Shown here piece after piece: positions 1 to 10,500 of a stretch of DNA of 64,000 bases (positions within the stretch are counted from its first letter, which is position 1; each line of letters begins with the position of its first letter). The notes below the pieces were generated by a model. The model saw nothing but the letters and a program-made list of their open reading frames with translations. It ran no database searches and was not told where the DNA came from. This stretch comes from Anseranas semipalmata (lineage: Eukaryota > Chordata > Aves > Anseriformes > Anseranatidae): the NCBI GenBank assembly GCA_013399115.1, contig VXAA01004318.1, forward strand, positions 1 to 64,000, given 5' to 3'. The position numbers were made by a program, and so were the translations under genes.

Positions 1-1639
1 GCTGCCCAGCAGGGTAAAACCAATGCAAACCTCTAGGTGAGGGCTGGGGGAGCAAAGTCCCTCTCACTGTAAGTGAAGAGCAGATTTGAGACCACCTGAT
101 GAAACTGAACAGCTACAAGTCTATGGGGCCCAAGGCCATGCACCCCAGGGTCCCGAGGAAACTGGCTGATGTAGTTGCCAAGCCACTCTCCATCATATTT
201 GAAAAGTCATGGCAGTCAGGCGAAGTCCCCGGTGACTGGAAAAAGGGCAACCCCACTCCCATTTTTAAAAAAGGTAGAAAGGAGGACCTGGGGAACTACA
301 GACCAGTGACCCTCACCTCTGTGCCTGGAAAGATCATGGAACAGATCCTCCTGGAAGCAACATCAATGCACATGCAGGACAAGGAGGTGATCCAAGCCAG
401 CCAGCATGGCTTCACCAAGAGCAAATCGTGCCCGACCAATCTGGTGGTCTTCTATGATGGAGTGACTGCATCAGTTGACAAGGGAAGACCAACCGTTGTC
501 ATCTACTTGGACTTCTGTAAGGCCTTTGATGTGGTCCCACGTGACATCCTGATATCTAAATTGGAGAGAGATGGATTTGAAGGGTGGACTATTCAGAGGA
601 TAAGGAATTGGTTTGAAGGCTGCACCCCGAGAGTGGTATTCAACGGCTCTATATCCAGGTGAAGGCTGGTGATGATTGGGTCTGTCTTGGGACCAGTAAT
701 ATCTTTATCAATGATACAGATAATGGGATCGAGTGCATCCTCAGCAAGTTTGCAGATGACACCAAGCTGAGTGGTGCAGCTAATACAGCAGAAGGAAGGG
801 ATGCCATTCAAAGGGACCTGGACAAGCTTGAGAAGTGGGCTCATGTGAACCTCATGAGGTTCAACAAGGCCAAGTGCAGGGTGCTGAACCTTGGTCAGAG
901 CAATCCCAGACATGAGGACAGACTGGAAGAAGAACACATTGAGAGCAGCCCTGCAGAGAAGGACTTTGGGGTTCTGGTGGACAAAAAGCTCGACTTGAGC
1001 CAGCAGCATGAGCTTGCAGCCCAAAAGGCCAACTGTATCCTGGGCTGCATCAACAGTGGCATGGCCAGCAGGTTGAGGGAGGTGATTGTCCCCCTCTGCT
1101 CTGCTTGTGTAAGGCCCCACTTGGAGTACTGCATCCAGGTCTGGGGCCTCAGCACAAGAAGGATGTAGACCTGTTAGAGTGGGTCCAGAGGAGGGCCATG
1201 AAGATGATCGGAGGGCTGGAGCACCTCTCCTATGGAGAAAGATTGAGATAGCTGGGGATGTTCAGCCTGGAGAAGAGAAGGCTCCAGGGAGATCTCATTG
1301 CAGCCTTTAAATACTTAAAGGCCTATAAAGAAGATGGAGAGTAACTTTTTACACAGGCAGATAGTGGTAAGATAAGGGGGAACAGTTTTAAACTAAAAGA
1401 GGAGAGATTTAGATTAGATGGTAGGAGGAAATTCTTCATTCAGTGAGTGGTGAGGCACTGGAACAGGTTACCCAGAGATATTGTGGATGCCCCATCCCTG
1501 GAGGTGTTCAAGACCAGGTTGGATGGGGCTTTGAGCAACCTCATCTAGTGGGTGGCATCCCTGCCCATGGCAGGGGGGATTGGAACTAGGTGATTTTTAA
1601 GGTCCCTTCCAACCAAAGCCATTCGATGATTCTATGATT
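1..1639 (+). mobile_element. CR1 LINE, 3' portion, continues left of the window
   Basis: This is a non-LTR retrotransposon of the chicken-repeat-1 (CR1) group. From the first bases it reads as the CR1 ORF2 (endonuclease/reverse transcriptase) region and runs through the reverse transcriptase into the short 3' UTR. It ends at a CR1 terminus with the short direct repeat GATGATTCTATGATT near 1625-1639, with no poly(A) tail, as known for CR1. Since CR1-like sequence is already present at base 1, the 5' part lies outside the window. The copy is inactive: there is a deletion with frameshift near 660-700, a lost base near 1150, and in-frame stops at 1249-1251 and 1342-1344. It belongs to the same subfamily as the minus-strand copy at 51469-52458, sharing unusual residues such as [16 protein letters not shown]. 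Confidence 0.96.
99..1545 (+). pseudogene. CR1 ORF2 reverse transcriptase relic
   Basis: In an active CR1 this protein nicks the target and reverse-transcribes the element RNA. The first frame (99-662, 187 codons) shows the fingers and early palm: NYRPVTLTS at about residues 67-75, [10 protein letters not shown] at about 102-111, and the first catalytic aspartate block [11 protein letters not shown] at about 136-146. After a frame change around 660-700 the second frame carries the FADD active-site box (codons at 749-760), followed by TKLSG and the thumb region ending in RPHLEYC. One base is missing near 1150, so the GPQHKKD block is in another frame. TAG at 1249-1251 and TAA at 1342-1344 interrupt the C-terminal part. 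It cannot encode a working enzyme. The long minus-strand open frame at 593-1120 is only its shadow. Confidence 0.95.
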
Positions 1640-4600
1640 TTAATAAAATATATTTTCTATGTTTTAATAAGAAATTTAAACAAAACTTTAGGTTTTCTTT
1701 TTAAGGACTAACCTTGAAAGATGAGGTCTTCTCCTGCAGTTTTATCATCTTAAGTTCTTTTCCTTTGCTCCCTTCATTAGCATCCTGTCCAAATGAGAGG
1801 CAGGAGAAGGTGAGGGAATGTTTTCAAAGCATTTCACTTTTGCCTTTTGAAATAAAATATTTCCTTTAAAGGCTCAAACAATTTGATAATTTGTAATGAT
1901 GATGATTTGTAATGATGGCTTTCTTGGTTGAAAAGATATTTTCTGTCCTAACATGGAGTTGTCATAGAGGAATGGTTACAAATGTTTATAATTAGCCAAT
2001 GTGCTATCTCGTTTCTCTACATTGTATTTTCATCATATATGCACTAAGATTAATAATCTGTCTCATTTATTTTTGTCATTTTGGTCAGCATAGTTTAACC
2101 GATCCAAATTGTAATAGGTCAGGATAGTCAAACAAAGTAGAGTTGTTCTCAAAGTTATGCGAAGACTTGTGTTGGAACGAAAATTGATATTTTCTTCATC
2201 AATGTTTGATGAAGAATTCAGAAATCATGTCAATTCCTAAAATGAAATTCATTACACTTCTTGTTTTATATATCTTTCCATTATTTTTTAAGAAATGATT
2301 TTTTATTTTTTTAAAGAGGAGTTAAAAAATAATTCTGCATCTCTAGGAATTAACTCTCAGGTTTCATAGCCATTAGATTTCAGTTGTTCACACTTCCCTT
2401 TTGAAGGCCTGACATTTGTGGGAATCCAGTACTGAAGACTGAGTAAAAGCACCAAATTTTGTAAGTCATATGATACAATCCAGGAATTTCAATCTCTGAA
2501 GTAGTTCATGGGGAAGGATGGGAACACTGGAAACAGTATGAGCCATGTTTTGGCTCATACAAGAGCCAAGACAGAATATGTCCTTTATTAGAAGAGTTTT
2601 GCATTATTCTAGGACTTTTGCCTAATTGGCATGCAGTTTTCTACAGATCTCTGCTAACACAACTACAGAGGGAGCACCTCACTGAGATGGTTAAGGCAAA
2701 AGCCAAGAGCCCTTTGTTAAAATGTTGTGCAAAAATTTGACTTGTTACTTGTGCAAACATAGCAGTGATTAAAAGGTCTGCAACTCCCCCATGAACTTGT
2801 CCTGCTTTACAGTGTGCATATTCTGATTTTTGTCATGCTGTGATTATTGCTTGGCTGGCAAATTCTTCTCATCCATACTTTGGCTGTATCCATCCATGCT
2901 GGCTCTGCATAGCTTGTTTCTCTTCTCTGTGGCTAGAATAAGCCATATGGATGAAAGTGTGTGGTTTGGCAGATAGAACCTGTGTCTGCGCTGCTAGCGT
3001 TTTGCCAAAACATTATAATATGTCGACAAAGTAGTTGTGGTGTTGGATAAAAGAACAATGTAACACTCATCTCAGATTGTGTAATAAGGATGGGCTTCAA
3101 GTTTTCTTCAGCCCCTGTAACTGCTATATGGAAGTACAGAGTCAGAGAAATCATGGTGTTGCACAGGGTACTTCTTAATTCACACTCCAGGCAGTCCAAT
3201 GGTTGATGTGTCCATAGATAAAGAGGAAGATAAAGAGGAAGGCCAGATTATTCTTAGTATTTCTCCTAGGGAATCTGCATCTGTAGGGAGCCTTGAAGAG
3301 TGTGACTAGAGCACATAAGCATCTCAGCCTGCCATAGTCTCTGCCTAACAGACATGAATCTCCGAGTGAGGGCAGAGACAGCTGATAGGTATTCTGATGG
3401 GAAACAGCACAGATGCAAATCCAAAGACATTTTTTTTTTTTATTAGGCAAAAGAAGCTTGTGCCTCTGTGACTATGAATTCTTCAGTTCATTCTTCAGTT
3501 CAAATTTAACAATCCACAAAAGAGAATTAAATTACATATGTTCTACAGTGTAACTGTAGCAATTTACAGATGAGCAGAATGAGTCCTCCTTATACAAAAG
3601 TATTTACCATTGTGACTGCAGCTGTGGAATTGGGCATATTTTCAGCTTTCAGATGAGAACAAACATGACTGGAAAAATAAAAGAAACCTGGCTGAAGCCT
3701 CTTTGCAGAAGAATTCTTCAGTCAGCCCGATTGTTTTATATTTTGCACAATTTTGTCAGACAACATTTGCTGGAAAAGAAATTAAGAATTTCATATTACC
3801 AGTGAGATTCTGTATCTCTTTGCAGCTTGTTTTAATTGAGTACAATCTCACCCTTTTTACAGTTTGTTTTAATTGAGTACAATCTCATCCTCTTTACAGG
3901 TGCTATCCTAACAAAAATAATAGATAAGTAGTAAGTAGTATTGTTAAAGTGCCTGAAAACTGCAAGCTCTTTTATTTAATCTTGTTCCATTATGTGGAAT
4001 GAATTTCTTTAAATGTTATAATTCATATACATTCATAGACCAGTTAATGTTTAAGCTTTCAGAGGATTTTATTTTTGATGAATCAGTATTTTATGTTAAA
4101 CTAGTTCTGAATACAAATTGTTCCATTCAGTGACAAATGTAGTAGTTACATCATTTTGCAGCCTGTGGAAGAGTTAGGCAACCAAGGGAAACCACGGCAT
4201 TCAAAATCTTGTTATTTCTTTTGAATTTCAGCCCCATTTATCATCATATTTGTCACCTTGTAGTTGCTGTTTGGTTTATAGCTCAGTAAATTCAAAAAAA
4301 TATTTACTAGGTTGATTTTTCTATTCTCTATGCAGGTGCATAATTTTGGCATCCTAGAATAAGTTCTTCCAGTGACTGATGATTTTTGTGGAGTCAAGAT
4401 ATCAAAGTGGAGTCTAAGTAATCAGTCACACCTACTAGCAAAAATATAAAAGGCTGGGACTTAAGCAGCACAAGTAAAATCAGTAACAAAACACTGCACA
4501 GATATGATCTGATTTACCCATTTTGTTCAGTGAGAGATTTTTTTTTTTTTTAAGAATCTCCAGTAAATGCATTTTTTTTATATACCTTAAGGCAAAATTT

Positions 4601-4747
4601 TGAAAAAAAAAAAGGTACATATCTTAATTCAGAGGTTCAAGTACATAAAGACCTTAGTATATGGAAGCTGCAGCTAGAGCATAAGTGTTGTCAGTGGAGG
4701 TGATGCTGGATTTGAATAAAGAACTGCAAAAAAACAATGAAAGATTA
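1640..4747. other. AT-rich non-coding sequence
   Basis: I see no supportable gene here. The open frames are short, start and stop at random and match nothing I know. The stretch holds a 37-bp tandem duplication (3823-3896), short A and T runs (near 3431, 4540 and 4600), and otherwise unique AT-rich sequence. Confidence 0.6.
3823..3896 (+). repeat. 37-bp direct tandem duplication
   Basis: Two adjacent copies start at 3823 and 3860; both contain TTGTTTTAATTGAGTACAAT and end in a pyrimidine-rich stretch before CAG. A third CAG begins at 3897. The copies differ at only a few positions. It is a recent local duplication; each unit happens to look like a 3' splice site (A in a branch-like context, T-rich tract, CAG). 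Confidence 0.85.
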
Positions 4748-5289
4748 TGTTATGGTCTAAGCCAGCAGGCAGCTAAACACCTCACAGACGCTTGCTCACT
4801 CCCCCCCACCAGTAGGATTGGGAAGAAAACTGGAAAAAGGTAAAACTCATGGATTGAGATAAAGAAAGTTTAATAGGACAGAAAGGGAAGGAAAATAATA
4901 ATAATAATATAAAATAAAATGGAATATACAAAACAAGTGATGCACAATGCAATTGCTCACCACCAGCTAACTAATGTCCAGCCTATCCCTGAGCAGTGGC
5001 TGTCCCCCCTGCCCAACTCCCCCAGTTTTATTGTTCAGCATGACACCATATGGTATGTAATATCCCTTTGGTCCATTTGGGTCAGCTGTCCTGGCTGTAC
5101 CCCCAGCCTCCTCGCTGGCAGGGTGGTATGAGAAGCTGGAAAGTCCTTGGCTTAGTGAGTGTAAAGACTGCTCTGCAACAACTAAAACAGCAGCATATTA
5201 TCAGCATTATTTTTCTCCTAAATTCAAAACATGACACCATACCAGCCGCTATGAAGAAAAGTAACTCTGTCTCAGCTGAAACCAGGACA
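4748..5289 (-). mobile_element. Solo LTR of an avian endogenous retrovirus, copy 1
   Basis: A 542-bp long terminal repeat left after recombination removed the provirus; no internal retroviral sequence flanks it. Read on the plus strand it begins TGTTATGG and ends CAGGACA, so it has the TG...CA ends of a retroviral LTR. The flanking five bases are GATTA (4743-4747) and GATGA (5290-5294), a target-site duplication with one change. A 5-bp duplication fits ERVL-like elements, but I cannot name the family. Sense orientation is taken as minus because an ATTAAA poly(A) signal (complement of 4869-4874) and an AATAAAA box in the TATA position (complement of 5026-5032) then fall in the usual order. It aligns throughout with the copies at 28763 and 49234. 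Open frames crossing it are spurious. Confidence 0.9.
4869..4874 (-). promoter_or_regulatory. ATTAAA poly(A) signal of LTR copy 1
   Basis: The plus strand reads TTTAAT, giving ATTAAA in LTR sense, inside the block CTGTCCTATTAAACT conserved among the copies. This hexamer is the second most common polyadenylation signal. Function in this decayed copy is unknown. Confidence 0.5.
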
Positions 5290-6629
5290 GATGAGAAGAA
5301 CAAAAGTCTAATGCTCACTCAACTTCTGAACTCTTTGGACTTAAAGGAACTGATTCTTTGCCCTTTAAAACTCTTAGGACATGGACTGGTGAGATTCTGT
5401 TGGCAAGGCCATGTACTGCTGCTCAGTTTTCCCCATTTGTTTATGTACCCAGCAAAGTTCATCAAAAAAAAAAAAAAANTGTTGAGAAGGCATTAGACTA
5501 ATAGTTTAAAATTAATAAAAAAAAAAAAAAAAAAAAAAAAGACATATTATCTTTTTCTTGCTTACTGAATATTCAGTTATCTGTTATCCTGATGTAGGAC
5601 TTTGGCAATAGCCAGAAGTCTGTTCCATCATTAGCTTAAAGTAAGTATGTTAAAAGATAGCAAACATAGAGCTCTGAACTTCAATGGTGAAATATTCTCT
5701 TACACTAATGACATTGTATCTGTTGAGTGGAAAAGTTTAAAACCAAAGTTTTGAAAACGAATCTTTTCCCTGATCTGCTCTGCTTGCTTTTGGTAGAGAA
5801 TTTTTTTTTTTTTTTCCTCTGGCCTGACTCTGTAGTTCAACAACTTTCACTGACTTACCTTGTTGCAGCAGCCTATACACTGCCCCATCTGAGGTCCTGG
5901 GAAAGATTCCTTCTGTCTGTGTTCTCTTGACTCTAGGTTTGTTCTGCTTTTATAAACAAGTCTCCCGGTCCACTCAGCAAACCTACTAGTCTTGCCCTTT
6001 TCTGTCTGCCAGTAAGGAAGTTTGTCTGACCCTAGCAGTTGCTTGAGGAGTACACCCTGTTCTGAGGGCCTACCTGACACAGAATGAAGTAAACAGGGAA
6101 GCTTCTTCCTTGCTGTCTGGTTGTGCCACTATTTAACAAAATATAAAACATGAACTGCAAATAAACAAAGACAGCAGTTTTTGCATCCCTTAAAAATTTG
6201 CTGCCAGACAATGATTTGAACTGAGAATCCCTGGTATCACAGTCAGCCAATTTTCAGCATGTTTGTTTGTTTGGTTGGTTGGTTGTTTTTTTCAGTGTAC
6301 TTATTTCATTACGAATTTGTAAATTTAGAACAATTGTAACCTCTGAACAAAGATCTTTTTGGAGTTGAGCCCTGCTCAACAATAGCACTTGGAATTAAAT
6401 CACTCAGCCACTCGTTACTTGACATCAATTAAAGCTATCTTGTGACCCCACTGAGGGGATGTATGGCTCTCCAGAGGAGGGCTGTGACTGGACATGGAAA
6501 GCAAGGTAGTACTCATAGAGAAAACTTTGGTTTAGTGAGTTTCCAAATACCGATATGGTCCATGTTTATACCTGGTGTCACAGATTTCACAAACTGGCAT
6601 GCCTTTGAAAAGATATTTGAGTGCGTGCT
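5290..6629. other. Non-coding sequence with A-runs
   Basis: I see no gene. Two A-runs (about 5464-5478, broken by an N at 5479, and 5517-5540) lie to the right of LTR copy 1. They could be microsatellites or old retrocopy tails, but I recognise no retrocopy upstream. A short (TTTG)n/(TTGG)n tract lies near 6262-6285. The remainder is AT-rich and unremarkable. Confidence 0.55.
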
Positions 6630-7570
6630 TGGTCTTGGCATTTCTCTGCCAGGCCTGACTGTCCCTGCAGGCCCCTTGGAGCTCACCCCACCCTTCCCAT
6701 GGCCCAGGACCCCATTTCAGTCCCTGTCTCAGAAATGCCACAGCAGGGCTGGGCTCCAGCTGCTCACAGCCCTGCCAGGCCTTCCTGCAGGCCTATGTCC
6801 TGGCTGAACCTTGGCCCTTTCATCACCATGGACTTGCTTGATTATCTGGGCTCTTGGCTGGACCAAGCTGTGGACCCTAGCCTGCCCTGCTCCCTCACTG
6901 GGTGCTGTGGGACAGGCCCTGTTGGGGAGGGCTTGCCCAGGAGCTGGCTCCCAGCTCTTGTCCCACGAGAAGCTGCCAGCCATTGCTGCTCCCTCACTGC
7001 ACAAAAGGGTAGGTTTTGAAGTTTCTTTGGGTTTTATTTTAAGGTTTGTTGGCTTAGGTCTAAAAACTGACTTATGTATAATCTAGGTGTGGGCCTGTTT
7101 CAGTTTCTAAATACCTGTGATCAGCTGTCAGTTAAACATTCCTCAGACAGTTTTATTTCCCTTTCCTCAGTCATCTGACTATGTGTATGCGCGTGGCCAG
7201 GGCCTGCTCAGCCCCCAGGCCCTCAGGCCAATGCTCTGGCAGCGTGCTTGGAGTCAGGGGCAAGAGTTGTCCCAAATGCGACGGCAGCTGTCTTGGAGGT
7301 GACCACCCCAGGAGCACTGGCACAGCGGATTCCTGGTTTAACAAACCACAGATCAGCGGTTTCTGGGCATCTTTCACTGCTGTGGCACAACTGGGCAGAG
7401 TCAGCCCAACTGGTTACATAGTTAGATGTGACTGCGCACTGTGCTATCAGCTTCAGGGTGGGAGAGAGCTTGTCGATAACTGATTGATGCAGGAGGACAA
7501 AGCACTTGCAGATGGTTTTGTCTCTGTCTTCTACAAAGTCTTCCTGCTGCACATGAATGAATGACACATC
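6630..7570. other. GC-rich block, unclassified (possible repeat or exon remnant)
   Basis: This is the only sizeable GC-rich block in an AT-rich window, with two lobes, about 6630-7010 and 7165-7480. The first is rich in CCCTG, GCTCC and CAGG words but has very few CpG dinucleotides, so it is not a CpG island. Its word composition resembles GC-rich interspersed repeats I associate with bird genomes, but I cannot assign a family. The second lobe holds a 114-codon minus-strand open frame (7223-7567) with varied amino-acid composition that I do not recognise. Alternatives are an eroded ERV internal fragment, a processed-gene remnant, or a lineage-specific repeat. No ends, target-site duplications or poly(A) tail are visible. 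Confidence 0.4.
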
Positions 7571-10500
7571 CCTAATAAGAAGATAAACGCTTTTTTTCTT
7601 CTTTTGATCTTTCTAGTGTCTCTTACATAAAATATTAAACCTAAACTGCCCTCTTAGACTTCTTTTTCAAGAAAATGCCATGTCTGCATTCATACTTTGG
7701 ATTGTTTTGTACATTTTGTGTAAGTTATTTAATGTGCTTATTGACTAGGCTTAACTTTCATGACAGGAAGTGCACAAGTATTATTAATGGCCAATGATAT
7801 CTTCAATGTATTATAATATTTTGTGTGTGATTTTTTATGTACATGTATGGGCATGTGTATAAAAAGCACTAAATTTTTAGGCATTTTGGAATAGTCATTA
7901 TATCTTTACCCTACTAATTTACAACAACAGCAAAAACTATTATTTAGAATATTAAGAGATGTTGTTTGACATGCAGCTCAAATGTTGGGACATACTTTAA
8001 TACTTTGGGTATTTCTGGTGGTGGAAACATTTTGCACTGTAACTAGCATTTTGCAAATGCTTCCTTAATACTTTGTCAGTTGTTGCCATGTAGAAGTTGG
8101 AATATAAAAGAATTGAAATCTGTATAGAACAAACAATACCTTGTATGGGAAAAAGAATTCTGTTAGAAAAAAAAATCTATCAGTTATTTTGTTCCTAGTC
8201 AGGAATCTGATTTCATACTAAGGGGATCCTCTGCGTGCTAATTAGATTTAAAGAAATGTCTTAAGCCTCCCTGCTTCTTTATGGTCAATCTTGGATTTGA
8301 TTAAACTTATGCAAATAAAGGTACCATGGATTAATATATTAGCTGCAAAACAATACACTACTGTCAATGTTCTCTTTTCACCGTGCAAGGGATGGAAATC
8401 AAAGAGAGCATGAAGCAAAGCATGAACTAGAGGAGAAAGACATAATAGAAGTGTCAGAAAATATGAGAGGTACCTAGCTGGTATAAAAACTTGTCACCAG
8501 GATAAAATACTCCCCATAGCAATTCTGTCTATATTTGTTTATGCTTTCAAGGTTATTTTCTTAGTCTATTGTTCAAGTTTGCATCAGAAAACATTATTTA
8601 CCTTTGTATCCATTTTCCTTTAACTTCTGAAGAGAGCTTTATTTAAATAACATCCCTACTATTGAAATTGTGTGGGTGTGTGCACTTCACATAGAAGGCA
8701 TAGAAGATGACCCCTGATCTTTACGTGTTTTGTTTCTATAATCTTTTAGGGGGGAGCTGGGACAAGGGAAGGGGAAGATGCTTAGATTGAAAAATTGAGT
8801 CTTATAATTGAGACTACAATTCAGGGTAAAATATATTACAGTACATTTGGTTTCATCATCAACCAAGATCATAAATCCAAGAAATTTCAGAGTAGAGTTT
8901 TCAAATTTTAGATATCTTAAAGTCTGATAATTCAGTTTAAATTTCTTGCATTAATAAAGTTGACTGATGATAAAGCCAAGCATCCCTGCAGCATATTCAA
9001 CATTTTAGATAAACTATTTCCTTAAACAAAACAAAACCCTGACCATCCCCCCAAAATTGTTCTGGCAGAGAACAGTCTTAGTGGGAACACCCTAGCTATA
9101 CTTTATCATAGTAAGGTTTTAACTCTACTGCTAGTGAAATGATGACAAATCCATACAGGATTTATAGAGCACTTCCTCTTTGAACCCCTTTCTTGTGTCC
9201 TTTCAGGCAAAGCCAGGGTTAAAGGGATTGGGTGAGAACCCGGAACATGTGCCGGGGGAGGACAGGATAAACATGGCACGGGATGGAGGTTTGATTTATG
9301 AACTGGAGGGGCAGGGAATAAATGCAACAGAAAACTGCTTCAGTTTAACTGTATGAACTACGCACACAAGAAATCCAATGGTCTATTGTATTTCAGGCTA
9401 TGTTGACTAGCAAATGGTTACATGACAGATTGTCTAAGAGATGTCAGGCAATGCACTGCTTGGAGCAACTACATTGTCTCAAGGGAATTGCTGTTCATCT
9501 CATCTTTTATCATGATGGACAAATTGGGGGTATTATTTGCCTTGCTTTTGTGGTGTCTGTGTTCAGTACAATGTTGCCTCTATTGGTTGGAATATTTTAG
9601 GATTGAATCTTCACCTAAGAGGAGATTTGGTACATAATGCAGCAGTTTGGCTCTGTATCAGAATAAAGCACTCGTTTGGGGTTTCTCTTGTGCTATGTTT
9701 CCAGGAGCTTAAATAGGAAAAAACATTCTCATTCTGAACTAAGCATGTCCATACATGGAGATTACGTATTTATAATTATTTTTTTGACTCTGCTAGCATC
9801 ATTAATGGTAGCAACTTCCATTGCAAATAATAGCTATTCGGCATAAACCTAAATAGTGAGGGTGACCCAATACTATTGGAATGGCTTTTGTTCTCCTTCC
9901 AGCTGTATGTAGAAGGGCTACACATCTTCTGTTTGTCATGGTTTTGGTTTTAGAATGTTCCTTCCAGTCTGACAAATATCTGGGGCTGTGAATGAGCTTG
10001 GGTAGAGAATGCAGTCATTTGTTTCTTCTATTAAAACATCACGATCCAGAGCAGGATTTTCTGATGTTGTCAGTATCTCTCACACACACAAAAAAAAGTG
10101 TTGTGGTTTTTGTGGAGTACTAGGAAAATCTGTCATCTGCAGTCTCTTAAACTTTTGTACAATTTCAGGCAGTGACAGTAGCAAGCTTAATGCTTTTAAT
10201 TGGATAGTTTAACGCAGGAAATCGATAGATCGGTTTGAAGAGTAAGATGACCTCCACAGAGATTTTGGAATCTGAAATGGTTCTCCAGATCCCCCTGTGG
10301 TCCTTTCTTCACCTGGCAACTGCCAAGACTCTGAAGATATCCATATAAAGTTCAGGATCTGTAGTGGCCCTCATCCTACATCCCAGTTAGTCTTGCCCTT
10401 CACAACATGAACCATTACTGGCCAGTGGCCACAGCTGTGCCTCATGATGTCCTGGAGTTATAATAGCTCCCAGCTGCTCAGGACCCCGTTTCTTACCTGT

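Noticed and set aside
593..1120. 175-codon minus-strand open frame
   Set aside because: Shadow of the sense CR1 reverse transcriptase; the homologous antisense frame appears again at 51954-52457 opposite the other CR1 copy.
4919..5496. Plus-strand open frames of 70 and 148 codons
   Set aside because: They run through LTR copy 1 and its flank, against LTR sense, and the longer one ends in an A-run with an N.
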